From the NCBI GenBank assembly GCA_030589945.1, contig JAUUZN010000012.1, forward strand, positions 1-45,426: a stretch of 45,426 bases of DNA. The letters are read 5' to 3'. Positions within the stretch are counted from its first letter, which is position 1. Each line of letters starts with the position of its first letter. Position numbers and translations under genes: made by a program. Source of the DNA: Gammaproteobacteria bacterium (GTDB lineage Bacteria; Pseudomonadota; Gammaproteobacteria; Enterobacterales; GCA-2746155). The notes below the pieces were generated by a model that was given only the letters and a program-made list of their open reading frames with translations, did not search any database and was not told the origin of the DNA. Shown here one piece after another: positions 1 through 7,917 of the stretch.

Positions 1-94
1 ATTTTACAAATAAATCCTCTGATTTATTCGATTTATAATAAGACATTGGGGTAAACTAGATAAAGAATTTATGTACAGATAAAAGACTTTTATA

Positions 95-772
95 ATGAAA
101 TTGATTCAAACACTCATGTTGACATTATTTTTGGCATTATTTTTGTCAACTACGGACACCTTTGCATGCATTAGCCCTATTTATGATGACGATGAAAATG
201 TCGCTGCCTGTCTCAAAGAAGCCAATGAAGGAAGTGAATATGCGCAATTTTTATTGGGGCTGATTTATTACAATGGTGATATGACTGACAGAGATATTAT
301 TAAAAGTATGCAGTGGTTTACCAAGTCAGCAGAGCAAGGTTTTGTTTATTCTCAGTATAATTTGTCAGTTATCATGTCCAATCATGATGAATTCCCTAAG
401 GATGAACAACAATCAATTCGCTGGTTGCGCAAGGCTGCAGAACAGGACTTCGACATTGCACAATTTAGTCTCGCCCAGCGTTATGACTATGGTGAGGGTA
501 TTGATCAAAGTCCTGCGACTGCAGCGAAATGGTACATTAAGGCCGCTGAGCAAGGACATGCAGGTGCTCAAAATAATATTGGTGTGATGTATGATACCGG
601 TGTAGGTATTATTAGAAATAAGAGTCGCGCACATATGTTCTTTTTCATGGCTGCAGTTAAGGGCGAGCAGATTAGTATTAAAAATTTAGCCCTCATTAAG
701 CAAGAAATGTCAGAGCAAGAAATAAAGCTAGCCATTCAATATGCTGCCGAGTGGATGGAACAGTATCCTTAA
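95..772 (+). CDS. Secreted Sel1-like repeat protein
   Basis: The 225-residue product begins with a signal peptide: a lysine, then a leucine-rich stretch, with probable cleavage after TFA at residue 24, so it is likely periplasmic. The rest is a run of about four Sel1-like (SLR/TPR-like) helical repeats, visible as recurring AEQG/AAEQ turns (residues about 78-81, 113-116, 151-154) and the Y-G-E-G and Y-D-T-G-V-G repeat starts. SLR proteins are protein-protein interaction scaffolds; the partner cannot be inferred here. The residue after the predicted cleavage site is Cys25, but the preceding residues do not form a good lipobox. It converges on the peroxiredoxin gene with a 15-base gap. The Shine-Dalgarno sequence is weak. 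Family assignment is firm; function is unknown. Confidence 0.85.
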   Translation: MKLIQTLMLTLFLALFLSTTDTFACISPIYDDDENVAACLKEANEGSEYAQFLLGLIYYNGDMTDRDIIKSMQWFTKSAEQGFVYSQYNLSVIMSNHDEFPKDEQQSIRWLRKAAEQDFDIAQFSLAQRYDYGEGIDQSPATAAKWYIKAAEQGHAGAQNNIGVMYDTGVGIIRNKSRAHMFFFMAAVKGEQISIKNLALIKQEMSEQEIKLAIQYAAEWMEQYP

Positions 773-787
773 TTATTTTCTAAGGGT

Positions 788-1525
788 TTACTGTTGTTCT
801 AGCCACTCTTCCAAGTCATCTGCTGAACCAATCAATTGGCCATCGATAAAGACTTGCGGTGTAGTGAACTGGCCTGTTACTGCGGTGAGAGTGTTGTAAC
901 TAAGGCCATTTTTACCCAGTTCAATCTCTTCAAAACTATAGCCATAACCTTCTAATTCATCTTTTGCGCGATTACAGTGTGAGCATCCAGATTTGGTGAA
1001 CATTGTTACTTTAGCAGGCTCCTTGGCATCAGGCGCGATATAGGCAAGCATGGTATTTGCGTCAGAGACTTTAAACGGGTCGCCTGGAACGTCATCTTCA
1101 ATAAACATCTTTTCGATAATGCCATCATTCACCACCATACTGTAACGCCAGCTTCTTTTGCCATAACCATTGAGTGACTTATCAATAAGTAGTCCCATGG
1201 CTTCAGTAAATTCACCATTACCATCGGGTAAAAATATGATGTTATTCGCATCTTGACCTTCCTTCCAAGCATTCATCACATAGGTATCATTGACGGATAC
1301 GCAGTAGATGGCATCAATATTAGCTTCTTGAAAGAGTGGCGCCAGCTCATTATATCTTGGTAGATGCGATGAAGAGCAGGTTGGTGTGAATGCGCCGGGC
1401 AATGAAAATAGAATCACTCTTTTACCTTTAAATAGTGAACCAGTCGACCAGGATTCCCATTCGTTGTCTTCCTGTACTTTGAACTTTACAAATGGAATTT
1501 CTTGACCTTCTTTATTTTCAAACAT
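788..1525 (-). CDS. Hybrid peroxiredoxin-glutaredoxin (Prx5/Grx fusion)
   Basis: The 245-residue protein is a two-domain thiol peroxidase. Residues 1-165 are a Prx5/AhpC-TSA-type peroxiredoxin with peroxidatic Cys50 in the PGAFTPTC motif. Residues 170-245 are a glutaredoxin with the CSHC active site (Cys181, Cys184) and the TTPQVFIDG glutathione-binding region. Such fusions (Haemophilus PGdx type, about 241 residues) reduce hydrogen peroxide and alkyl hydroperoxides with glutathione, the Grx domain recycling the Prx domain in cis. The start is the ATG at 1525, preceded by AGGA, which gives the normal family N-terminus; an upstream in-frame start at 1585 would overlap the kinase gene and add an unrelated leader. 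It lies 7 bases downstream of the hybrid kinase gene on the same strand and is probably cotranscribed with it. Confidence 0.93.
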   Translation of the reverse strand: MFENKEGQEIPFVKFKVQEDNEWESWSTGSLFKGKRVILFSLPGAFTPTCSSSHLPRYNELAPLFQEANIDAIYCVSVNDTYVMNAWKEGQDANNIIFLPDGNGEFTEAMGLLIDKSLNGYGKRSWRYSMVVNDGIIEKMFIEDDVPGDPFKVSDANTMLAYIAPDAKEPAKVTMFTKSGCSHCNRAKDELEGYGYSFEEIELGKNGLSYNTLTAVTGQFTTPQVFIDGQLIGSADDLEEWLEQQ

Positions 1526-1532
1526 AATAATC

Positions 1533-3770
1533 CTAAACGTTGATGAGCGCGTCATTGATGATATCGAGTAATCTATACATGTCAATGGGTTTACTAATTA
1601 GGTAACTAATTCCAAGGTCATTAGCACTGGAATGTTTTAATTTTTCACTATAGCCAGTACAAATAATAATAGGAAGTTCTGGTTTCAATGATTGGACTTT
1701 CTTTGCAAGTTCTTCACCGGTTAAAAATGGCATGGTTTGATCCGTGAGGATTAAATTAAAATCACTGGGTTTATGCATAAATGCTTCTAGTGCGAGTTGG
1801 CTATTATCAAATCGACTGACACGATACCCATAGGATTCTAAAATTTCCTCAAACAATAAACTCAAAGGAATATCATCATCCACGACCATGATGTGCTCAC
1901 CATTTCCCTGTTCTGAGTGTTCTTCTGAAATAAAATGATCACCCTCTTTAGTCTGATTTGCCAAAGCATGTGCTGGGAAGTAAAGTTTAAATACGGTATC
2001 GGTTCTCGATGAAGAGCGCACAGTGACGTGACCTTCACTATCGTGCACGATTCCATGGACTACAGAAAGTCCCATACCTGTTCCCTGTCCAATATCTTTG
2101 GTGGTAAAGAAGGGGTCAAAGATATTTTTTACAACATTTGAAGAAATTCCGGTACCCGTATCCTGTATGGTGATACAAACATAATTGCCCTGAAATGTTT
2201 GGTGGCATGAACTACATTTATTCTTTTTAATGGTCTCTTCAGTCAGACTGATAAAAATGCTACCTTTTTCATCCTTTGCAGCATCTTTAGCATTGATTAA
2301 CATATTCATGATGACCTGATGTAACGCGACTGGATTAATACTGATATTACTGGTGTCAGCCTTAAGCTTATGACTGATGGTAATCGATGAGGGCATCATT
2401 GATTTGATGAGTTGCAAAACCTCTTTGATAATGGGCATTGAATCTACAAGAACATTTTTAGTGGGCTCACTTCGACTAAATATCATCATTTGGCTAATGA
2501 GGTCTCGTGCTCGAAGGGAAGCAATACTGACTTCATTAAGGTATTTGCTTAGTTTTTCATTATTGTCATGGGTTGTTATTTTTTTTGCAAGACTGTTGTA
2601 GCCTACAATTGAGCCTAAAATATTATTGAAGTCATGAGCAATACCCCCCGTCAGGTGACCAATACTATCCATTTTTTGACTCTGATATAGCTGTTGCTGA
2701 ATTTCGTGTTGGTTGTCCGCCTGATGTTGGCCTTCAAGGGCTACTGAGGCGATACCAGAGGTGATATCTAAAATCTGGTTGAGTATCTCTCTAGGTATAC
2801 TATTATCTTCAATGTATAGACAAACCGCACCCTCTGTGGTGTGTTTGTTACTGATCAGTGAATGACCACAAAAGGCCGTAATATTTTTTGAATTGAGTAA
2901 TTGATTTGCTGACTTCCAAGATTCGAGCTTATCAAGTTGTTCAATATAGATGGTTCCTGATTGCTTCAGTGTTTGTTGTAATTCGGAATTAGCCTCTTCA
3001 ATACTAATGCTATTTAAAACGTGAAATAAGGCATCCGGTATACTTTTGCTGTGGATGAGTTGAGCTTTATCTGAGTGGTCAGTTGTCAGATAAATGACAC
3101 AATAAATTGAGGGTTCGATTTCATGAATAGCATCACATATTTTAGACAATATTTGATGAAGTTCTTGGTGCTCGATAATATTCTGTAAAATAGTCTTCAT
3201 TTTTTCTTGTAGGTGTCTTTGGATGACCACCTGAGTAATGTCTTGATGCATGCCGATCATTCTGTAGGGCTTATTATTTTTATCAAATAAGATCTCGCCA
3301 CGAGAGTCGAGCCATCTTTTATAGGGACGTTGAGTATTACAACGCATTTCGACGCGATAAGGCTTTTTTAAGTTGGTGGCAGCCTTTAATGCTGCCAGGT
3401 GTTTTTCTCTATCGGCTTTGAAGATTAAAGCAAAAAAATCAGCATTTGACAGTGTTCTATGATGAGGTTCGAGATCTAATATTTTGAGTGCAGTATCGGA
3501 AAAATGGATACACTTATTGGTAATATCCCAATCCCAAGAACCAATTTTAGCGGCCTTTTGAGTAATGTAGGATTCTTGATAGATCTGTTTGTTAAGTTTT
3601 TTAATCTTTAGCAATGCTAAGGATAAACCTGAAATGAGACTCAGTATTAGAATTGTACCGAAGATAAGCCAAATGTTAAGTGGCGTTGATTGGGATATCA
3701 CGATTAGCAGAAAGACCACAAAAGTGACAATCAGAACGATTAATGTGGGTGGAATAATAAGTTTTTTCAA
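1533..3770 (-). CDS. Membrane hybrid sensor histidine kinase (PAS-GAF-HisKA-HATPase-REC)
   Basis: The 745-residue kinase has two N-terminal membrane helices (about 8-27 and 34-54) with almost no periplasmic loop. These are followed by a PAS/PAC domain (about 70-180), a GAF-like region (about 195-350), HisKA with phospho-acceptor His379 in GGIAHDFNN, HATPase_c (N box near 493, DTGTGI 537-542, GTGMGLS 563-569) and a C-terminal receiver with Asp677 and Lys727. Input is therefore probably cytoplasmic. Within the ATPase domain, just before the G1 box, lies a Cys pair, CSSCH at 519-523. The start is TTG at 3770, with AGGA 8 bases upstream. It diverges from three response-regulator genes and precedes a thiol peroxidase gene by 7 bases, so these are likely partners. 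The ligand is unknown. Confidence 0.92.
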   Translation of the reverse strand: MKKLIIPPTLIVLIVTFVVFLLIVISQSTPLNIWLIFGTILILSLISGLSLALLKIKKLNKQIYQESYITQKAAKIGSWDWDITNKCIHFSDTALKILDLEPHHRTLSNADFFALIFKADREKHLAALKAATNLKKPYRVEMRCNTQRPYKRWLDSRGEILFDKNNKPYRMIGMHQDITQVVIQRHLQEKMKTILQNIIEHQELHQILSKICDAIHEIEPSIYCVIYLTTDHSDKAQLIHSKSIPDALFHVLNSISIEEANSELQQTLKQSGTIYIEQLDKLESWKSANQLLNSKNITAFCGHSLISNKHTTEGAVCLYIEDNSIPREILNQILDITSGIASVALEGQHQADNQHEIQQQLYQSQKMDSIGHLTGGIAHDFNNILGSIVGYNSLAKKITTHDNNEKLSKYLNEVSIASLRARDLISQMMIFSRSEPTKNVLVDSMPIIKEVLQLIKSMMPSSITISHKLKADTSNISINPVALHQVIMNMLINAKDAAKDEKGSIFISLTEETIKKNKCSSCHQTFQGNYVCITIQDTGTGISSNVVKNIFDPFFTTKDIGQGTGMGLSVVHGIVHDSEGHVTVRSSSRTDTVFKLYFPAHALANQTKEGDHFISEEHSEQGNGEHIMVVDDDIPLSLLFEEILESYGYRVSRFDNSQLALEAFMHKPSDFNLILTDQTMPFLTGEELAKKVQSLKPELPIIICTGYSEKLKHSSANDLGISYLISKPIDMYRLLDIINDALINV

Positions 3771-3944
3771 AGAAATTATCCTAGTTTTGTAAGGCAGGTT
3801 CTTTACATTGTTCTTACATGAGCATCACATGGCAATGATACCACAATGATTTTTACAAGGTTATCCATTGGAGAGTACAAAATGTTAATTGTTACCCGAG
3901 ACGAAGGCTCTACTACAATAATTTTGTTTTTCTGCATAGAATTA

Positions 3945-3959
3945 ATTACAATTTGTAAT
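3945..3959. promoter_or_regulatory. 15-bp palindrome, candidate operator
   Basis: ATTACAA and TTGTAAT are perfect 7-base inverted arms around one central base. The site lies 36 bases before the first response-regulator gene, in the spacer between it and the divergent kinase. The second arm overlaps a possible -35 (TTGTAA) that has a weak -10 about 17 bases downstream. The symmetry suits a dimeric regulator; the MerR-type protein encoded nearby is a candidate. Binding is inferred. Confidence 0.35.
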
Positions 3960-3995
3960 CTTGGTGAGTCCACAATGTATTAATAGAGAGCAGAC

Positions 3996-4379
3996 GTGAC
4001 AAAAAAAATATTTATTATTGATGATGATAGTCAGATTTTAGCTCTACTCAGAGATGTGTTTGAAATTGAAGGATGGAATGTCGTTATCTCTAGCAGCGTA
4101 GCCGATGCGAAAGAACATCTACACACTAGCGATCCAGATTGTTTTATTGTTGACTTAAAGTTACCCGACGGTGATGGTAATGAGCTCATAAAGTATCTTA
4201 AAGCAAATCATACCGCTCCAATTATTGCAATAAGCGGTGCTTTTGCTGCCCATGATCGACTTAACCTTCCTGCTACGAGTCAATTTGGTGCAGATTATCA
4301 TCTGAGTAAACCCTTTGAACCAGATGAATTGATCATAGAATGTAAGAGACTAATGGAATTATCTAAAAAGTCTTTTTAG
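3996..4379 (+). CDS. Single-domain response regulator (receiver only)
   Basis: The 127-residue protein is a stand-alone CheY-like receiver. The acidic pocket is Asp9-Asp11, the phospho-acceptor is Asp53 in IVDLKLPDGDG, the conserved Ser/Thr position is Ser80 and the lysine is Lys105 in LSKPFEP. There is no output domain, so it should act by protein contact or as a phosphate carrier. The start is GTG at 3996, behind AGAGAG. It is the first of three consecutive receiver genes that diverge from a hybrid kinase. This arrangement suggests it takes part in the same phosphorelay, but no HPt domain is visible nearby to carry phosphate from the kinase receiver. Confidence 0.88.
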   Translation: MTKKIFIIDDDSQILALLRDVFEIEGWNVVISSSVADAKEHLHTSDPDCFIVDLKLPDGDGNELIKYLKANHTAPIIAISGAFAAHDRLNLPATSQFGADYHLSKPFEPDELIIECKRLMELSKKSF

Positions 4380-4538
4380 TCGAAATGATTAACCATATTC
4401 GTTATAAACGCTCGTTAGTTCACAAAAATGCGCTTTATTTATGTTTTTTCAGCATAGATTCTTGTCGAAATGGATATTTTGACCAATACTTTTCATATAA
4501 CAGGTTCGTCAATCTATGAAGGGTAATAACGATTCTCA

Positions 4539-5114
4539 ATGTCTTCTAAATCTACTAATGAAATATTATCTCCGAATCAAGCAGCTCAGATGCTTATGGT
4601 GTCTCCTGCTACGGTCCGTCAGTGGGCCGCAAAAGGCAAATTAAACGCTCTAACGACTCCGGGTGGCCATCGAAGATTTCGGATGAGTGATATTAAGATG
4701 TTTGCCCAAGAAAAAAATATCATACTTAATATTGATTCTGATGAAACATTTTCAATATTAATTGTCGATGATGATTCTCAGTTTTCAGGTTATCTTGCGG
4801 AGCTTATTCCTACTTTTGATTCTAGGATCGTCGTACAGGTGGCTAATGATGGTTTTGAGGCAGGAAAATTAGTCCACATCTTTAATCCTGATATGATCTT
4901 AATGGATCTAATGATGCCATCAATGGACGGTTTTGATACCTGTAAGAGTATCAAAACAGATCCTGATACATCGAGTATTAGAATAATTTGCATGACGGGT
5001 TATGGTAGCACTGAAAATATCGAACGAATCCAAAGTTTAGGTGCAGAAGCTTGTATTACTAAACCGATTGATGAAGATGTTCTTGAACAACATATCCGCA
5101 GAATAATGGTATAG
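4539..5114 (+). CDS. MerR-type DNA-binding domain fused to a receiver domain
   Basis: The 191-residue protein has two domains. Residues 8-57 form a MerR/excisionase-type winged helix with the hallmarks SPNQAAQML, SPATVRQWAAKGKL and TPGGHRRF, followed by DIKMF. Residues 72-191 are a CheY-like receiver with Asp77-Asp79, phospho-acceptor Asp123 (LMDLMMPSMDG) and Lys175 (TKPID). The order is reversed relative to OmpR or NarL regulators, with DNA binding first and the receiver last. The protein is expected to be a phosphorylation-controlled transcription factor, and it is the only DNA-binding output in the kinase/receiver cluster. The start is ATG at 4539 with weak upstream pairing. MerR family domains usually bind as dimers to inverted repeats; the target here is unknown. 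Confidence 0.9.
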   Translation: MSSKSTNEILSPNQAAQMLMVSPATVRQWAAKGKLNALTTPGGHRRFRMSDIKMFAQEKNIILNIDSDETFSILIVDDDSQFSGYLAELIPTFDSRIVVQVANDGFEAGKLVHIFNPDMILMDLMMPSMDGFDTCKSIKTDPDTSSIRIICMTGYGSTENIERIQSLGAEACITKPIDEDVLEQHIRRIMV

Positions 5115-5148
5115 TCTTTTGTGATTAGAATATCTGGAATTGAGAGTC

Positions 5149-5520
5149 ATGGATCCATTGAATATTATCATTGTAGAAGATAACCCTGAGTATAACCGTT
5201 TCCTATGTGACCTGCTGACTCTCGAGGGACATCAGGTTGTTTCGGCGCCTCATGGTTTGGATGCAACTAAGATCATTGAAAACAATCAAATTGACCTCGT
5301 AATCACAGACTTATTGATGCCAAAAAAGGATGGTGTTCGACTTATTACCGAACTCAGGATCTCACATCCAAAGCTACCCATTATAGCAATGTCAGGGGGT
5401 GAATCTGAGTATTCCCCCTCATTTCTAGAGTCGGCTAAAGCGCTTGGAGCGGCTCAAATTATTGATAAACCATTTACGAAAGATAAACTGATTGATTTAA
5501 TCGATATTTGTTTCGAATAA
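5149..5520 (+). CDS. Single-domain response regulator (receiver only)
   Basis: The 123-residue protein is a CheY-like receiver with Glu10-Asp11, phospho-acceptor Asp54 in VITDLLMPKKDG, Ser82 and Lys107 in IDKPF. There is no effector domain. I place the start at ATG 5149; an in-frame TTG at 5140 would add three residues and has no better ribosome binding site. It lies 34 bases after the MerR-receiver gene and probably belongs to the same transcript. It ends 70 bases before tRNA-Leu. Two stand-alone receivers flanking one receiver transcription factor suggest a branched relay or phosphate sink, which is inference. Confidence 0.87.
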   Translation: MDPLNIIIVEDNPEYNRFLCDLLTLEGHQVVSAPHGLDATKIIENNQIDLVITDLLMPKKDGVRLITELRISHPKLPIIAMSGGESEYSPSFLESAKALGAAQIIDKPFTKDKLIDLIDICFE

Positions 5521-5545
5521 TTATACAAAAAATCGCTCATCATCC

Positions 5546-5574
5546 TTGCAATCACTGCTACTATCTGCTTAAAT
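5546..5574 (+). promoter_or_regulatory. Probable sigma-70 promoter of tRNA-Leu
   Basis: TTGCAA (5546-5551) and TTAAAT (5569-5574) are separated by 17 bases. The -10 is followed at once by a GC-rich discriminator (GCGCGC from 5576), a feature of stable-RNA promoters under stringent control. The mature tRNA begins 16 bases after the -10. Confidence 0.6.
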
Positions 5575-5590
5575 TGCGCGCTTCTAAAGA

Positions 5591-5675
5591 GCGGAAGTGG
5601 TGAAATTGGTATACACGCTGGTTTTAGGTACCAGTGCCGTAAGGCGTGAGAGTTCGAGTCTCTCCTTCCGCACCA
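5591..5675 (+). tRNA. tRNA-Leu (anticodon UAG)
   Basis: The acceptor stem GCGGAAG (5591-5597) pairs with CTTCCGC (5665-5671), followed by the discriminator A and an encoded CCA (5673-5675). The anticodon stem CTGGT/ACCAG closes a seven-base loop with anticodon TAG at 5625-5627. A long variable arm and the GTTCGAGTC T-loop are present, as expected for a class II leucine tRNA. It reads CUN leucine codons. It stands alone between the receiver cluster and tig. Confidence 0.97.
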
Positions 5676-5716
5676 TTCTTTTTACGAAGTAATATTGATA
5701 AATAGTAAATATATAA

Positions 5717-5733
5717 TGCGACTCATGGTCGCA
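5717..5733 (+). other. Short hairpin in the tig leader
   Basis: TGCGAC (5717-5722) and GTCGCA (5728-5733) form a 6-bp stem with a five-base loop, ending 4 bases before the tig ribosome binding site GAGG (5738-5741). There is no T-run, so it is not an intrinsic terminator. It could limit or tune tig translation, or be tRNA-processing debris; the evidence is structural only. Confidence 0.35.
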
Positions 5734-5750
5734 ATTTGAGGTGTGATTTC

Positions 5751-7064
5751 ATGCAAGTCTCCGTAGAAACAACCACTGGTCTTGAACGTAAAATGACCGT
5801 TGCTATCCCAGCCGATACCATTGACTCCGATGTTAATAAAAAACTACAAAATTTAGCTCGGACTCAACGAATGGCGGGTTTCAGACCAGGTAAAATTCCT
5901 GTGTCCATTATCAAGAAACGCTTTGGTGCTTCTGTACGTCAGGAAGTTATGCAAGACGCGATTCAGCGTGCTTTTTATGATGCAGTGACCCAAGAAAAAT
6001 TAGAGCCTGCAGGTCAACCAATGATTGAGCCTGGAGAATATAAAGACGGTGATGATTTTGAATTTACTGCAACGTTCGATGTATTACCTGAAATTAAGGT
6101 AAAGGACTTTAAAAGTCTTAAAATTGAAAAGCCGACCGTTGAGATTACTGATGAAGATCTCGAAAGCATGATGACCACGTTGCTCAAGCAACGAGGAACA
6201 TGGGAGCCTGTTAAGCGCATGGCCCGAAATGATGACCAATTATTACTCGATTTCGACGGCACCATTGATGGAGAAGCTTTCGAAGGTGGAAGCGCTAAAG
6301 ATTTCTCTCTTGTGTTAGGTTCAAATTCGATGATACCGGGTTTTGAGAAAAAATTACTCAAAGTAAAAACCGGTGAAGAAAGAGATCTAGAAGTTACATT
6401 CCCAGATGATTATCAATCAGAAGAAGTGGCTGGTAAGGTGGCTATCTTTGTGGTTAAGGTCAAAGAAGTTCAGGCATTAAGCCTACCTGAATTAGATGAT
6501 GAATTTGTTAAGTTATTTGGCATCGAAGAGGGTGGTGTTGAAAAACTGAAAGAAGAAATCAAAAATAACATGCAACGTGAGTTGGCGGCTAATTTAAAAG
6601 GCCGAATGAAAACCAACGTATTAGAAGCACTTAAAGATGCAAACGATGTTGAATTACCCAAGGCATTAATTGACCAAGAAATTGAAATGCTTCGTCAACA
6701 GGCAATGAACCAATTTAATCAGGGGCGTCAAGGCAGTACTGCTGATCTTCCTGATATGCCGGCCTCATTATTTGAAGATCGTGCAAAAGTTAGAGTTAAG
6801 CTTGCCTTCCTCGTTGGAAAAATTATTGAAGAGCATGAAGTTGTAGTAGACCCCGAGCGTGTAAAAGCTTCAATTGAAGGGATGGCCTCTGCCTATGATG
6901 AACCTGAGCAAATGATTAATTGGTACTATTCCAACAAGGAAAACCTCAAGCAGGTTGAATCGAGTGTCATAGAAGAACAGGTTGTCGATCTCATCATGGA
7001 GAAGTCATCTAAGGTTACTGAAAAATCGTATTCTTTTAATGATATAATGAACAAACAGGCCTAA
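5751..7064 (+). CDS. tig: Trigger factor, ribosome-associated chaperone
   Basis: The 437-residue protein is trigger factor, which binds the ribosome exit tunnel (protein L23), shields nascent chains and has peptidyl-prolyl isomerase activity. The ribosome-docking signature GFRPGKIP is at residues 43-50, the same place as in E. coli. The FKBP-type PPIase domain covers about 155-240 (FDGTIDGEAFEGG, MIPGFEKKL), and the remainder is the long helical substrate-cradle domain. The start is ATG 5751, behind GAGG; a TTG 15 bases upstream lies inside that ribosome binding site region and is rejected. It is first in the order tig-clpP-clpX-lon-hupB-ppiD, which is widely conserved in Gammaproteobacteria. 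The length matches the family (E. coli 432). Confidence 0.98.
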   Translation: MQVSVETTTGLERKMTVAIPADTIDSDVNKKLQNLARTQRMAGFRPGKIPVSIIKKRFGASVRQEVMQDAIQRAFYDAVTQEKLEPAGQPMIEPGEYKDGDDFEFTATFDVLPEIKVKDFKSLKIEKPTVEITDEDLESMMTTLLKQRGTWEPVKRMARNDDQLLLDFDGTIDGEAFEGGSAKDFSLVLGSNSMIPGFEKKLLKVKTGEERDLEVTFPDDYQSEEVAGKVAIFVVKVKEVQALSLPELDDEFVKLFGIEEGGVEKLKEEIKNNMQRELAANLKGRMKTNVLEALKDANDVELPKALIDQEIEMLRQQAMNQFNQGRQGSTADLPDMPASLFEDRAKVRVKLAFLVGKIIEEHEVVVDPERVKASIEGMASAYDEPEQMINWYYSNKENLKQVESSVIEEQVVDLIMEKSSKVTEKSYSFNDIMNKQA

Positions 7065-7090
7065 CATTAATTAAACGGGACAGATACTGA

Positions 7091-7708
7091 ATGAATAACA
7101 TCTTAACAAACGAACCAAGAGGTTTAGGATTAATACCCGTTGTTGTCGAATCTACAGCAAGAGGTGAACGCTCCTATGATATTTATTCACGCCTATTAAA
7201 AGAGAGAGTTATTTTTCTAGTAGGACCCATCGATGATGGAGTGGCTAATATCGTTGTTGCTCAATTGTTATTTCTAGAATCTGAAAATCCAGATAAGGAC
7301 ATCTCTCTTTACATCAATTCACCGGGTGGTTCTGTTACCGCTGGTATGTCTATTTATGACACCATGCAATTTGTTAAACCAGACATTAGTACTTTGTGCA
7401 TCGGACAGGCTGCAAGTATGGGTGCACTTTTATTGACCGGTGGAACAAAGGGTAAACGATATGCACTACCTAATTCACGAATGATGATTCATCAACCTTT
7501 AGGTGGTTTCCAAGGACAGGCTTCAGATATTGAGATTCATGCAAAAGAAATATTAGCTCTGAAACAAAAATTGAATGAAATCATGGCTGAACATACTGGT
7601 CAGGATGTTGAAACCATATCAAATGACACTGACCGTGATAATTTTTTGAGTTCTGATGCTGCAGTTGAATATGGACTTATCGACAAAGTATTAAATTCTA
7701 GAGAGTAA
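7091..7708 (+). CDS. clpP: ATP-dependent Clp protease proteolytic subunit
   Basis: The 205-residue protein is the serine-protease subunit of ClpXP and forms a double heptameric chamber. The catalytic triad is visible: Ser109 in GQAASMGA, His134 in MIHQPLGG, and Asp183 in the DTDRDNF segment, each two residues below the E. coli precursor numbering. The short N-terminal leader ([11 protein letters not shown]) is probably a self-cleaved propeptide. The start ATG follows tig by 26 bases. The partner ATPase clpX is the next gene, after a 209-base spacer holding an unusual hairpin. Confidence 0.99.
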   Translation: MNNILTNEPRGLGLIPVVVESTARGERSYDIYSRLLKERVIFLVGPIDDGVANIVVAQLLFLESENPDKDISLYINSPGGSVTAGMSIYDTMQFVKPDISTLCIGQAASMGALLLTGGTKGKRYALPNSRMMIHQPLGGFQGQASDIEIHAKEILALKQKLNEIMAEHTGQDVETISNDTDRDNFLSSDAAVEYGLIDKVLNSRE

Positions 7709-7753
7709 AAACTCTTTAGATAGACATTATTTTACGGCTCTTTCTTATCAAAA

Positions 7754-7788
7754 TTGGCAAAATGGGCAAAAAGTACTCTTTTTGCCAA
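7754..7788 (+). other. Two competing hairpins between clpP and clpX
   Basis: GGCAAAAAG (7765-7773) and CTTTTTGCC (7778-7786) form a perfect 9-bp stem with a 4-base loop. An upstream segment, TTGGCAAAA (7754-7762), is also perfectly complementary to TTTTGCCAA (7780-7788), so two mutually exclusive hairpins share one 3' arm. The sequence after the stem is not a T-run, although the 3' arm itself contains five Ts. It may be a partial terminator, an RNA-processing site or an attenuator separating clpP from clpX. A perfect TATAAT lies downstream at 7831-7836 but lacks a good -35. Confidence 0.55.
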
Positions 7789-7917
7789 CACTTTCCTTGC
7801 ACATTCTCACAAATCATTGAAAAATAGACCTATAATCTACATATAAGCTGAGTAAAACATTTTCGGCATACTTTAGAAAAATAGCCTCGATAAATAGCTT
7901 GGCTAAAAGGATAATCA

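Noticed and set aside
2202-2216. c-type heme attachment at CSSCH in the hybrid kinase
   Set aside because: Heme is attached to CxxCH only in the periplasm; this motif is in the cytoplasmic ATPase domain.
7801-7836. Full sigma-70 promoter for clpX at the TATAAT of 7831-7836
   Set aside because: The -10 is perfect but no -35 of any quality lies 16-18 bases upstream and no extended TG precedes it.
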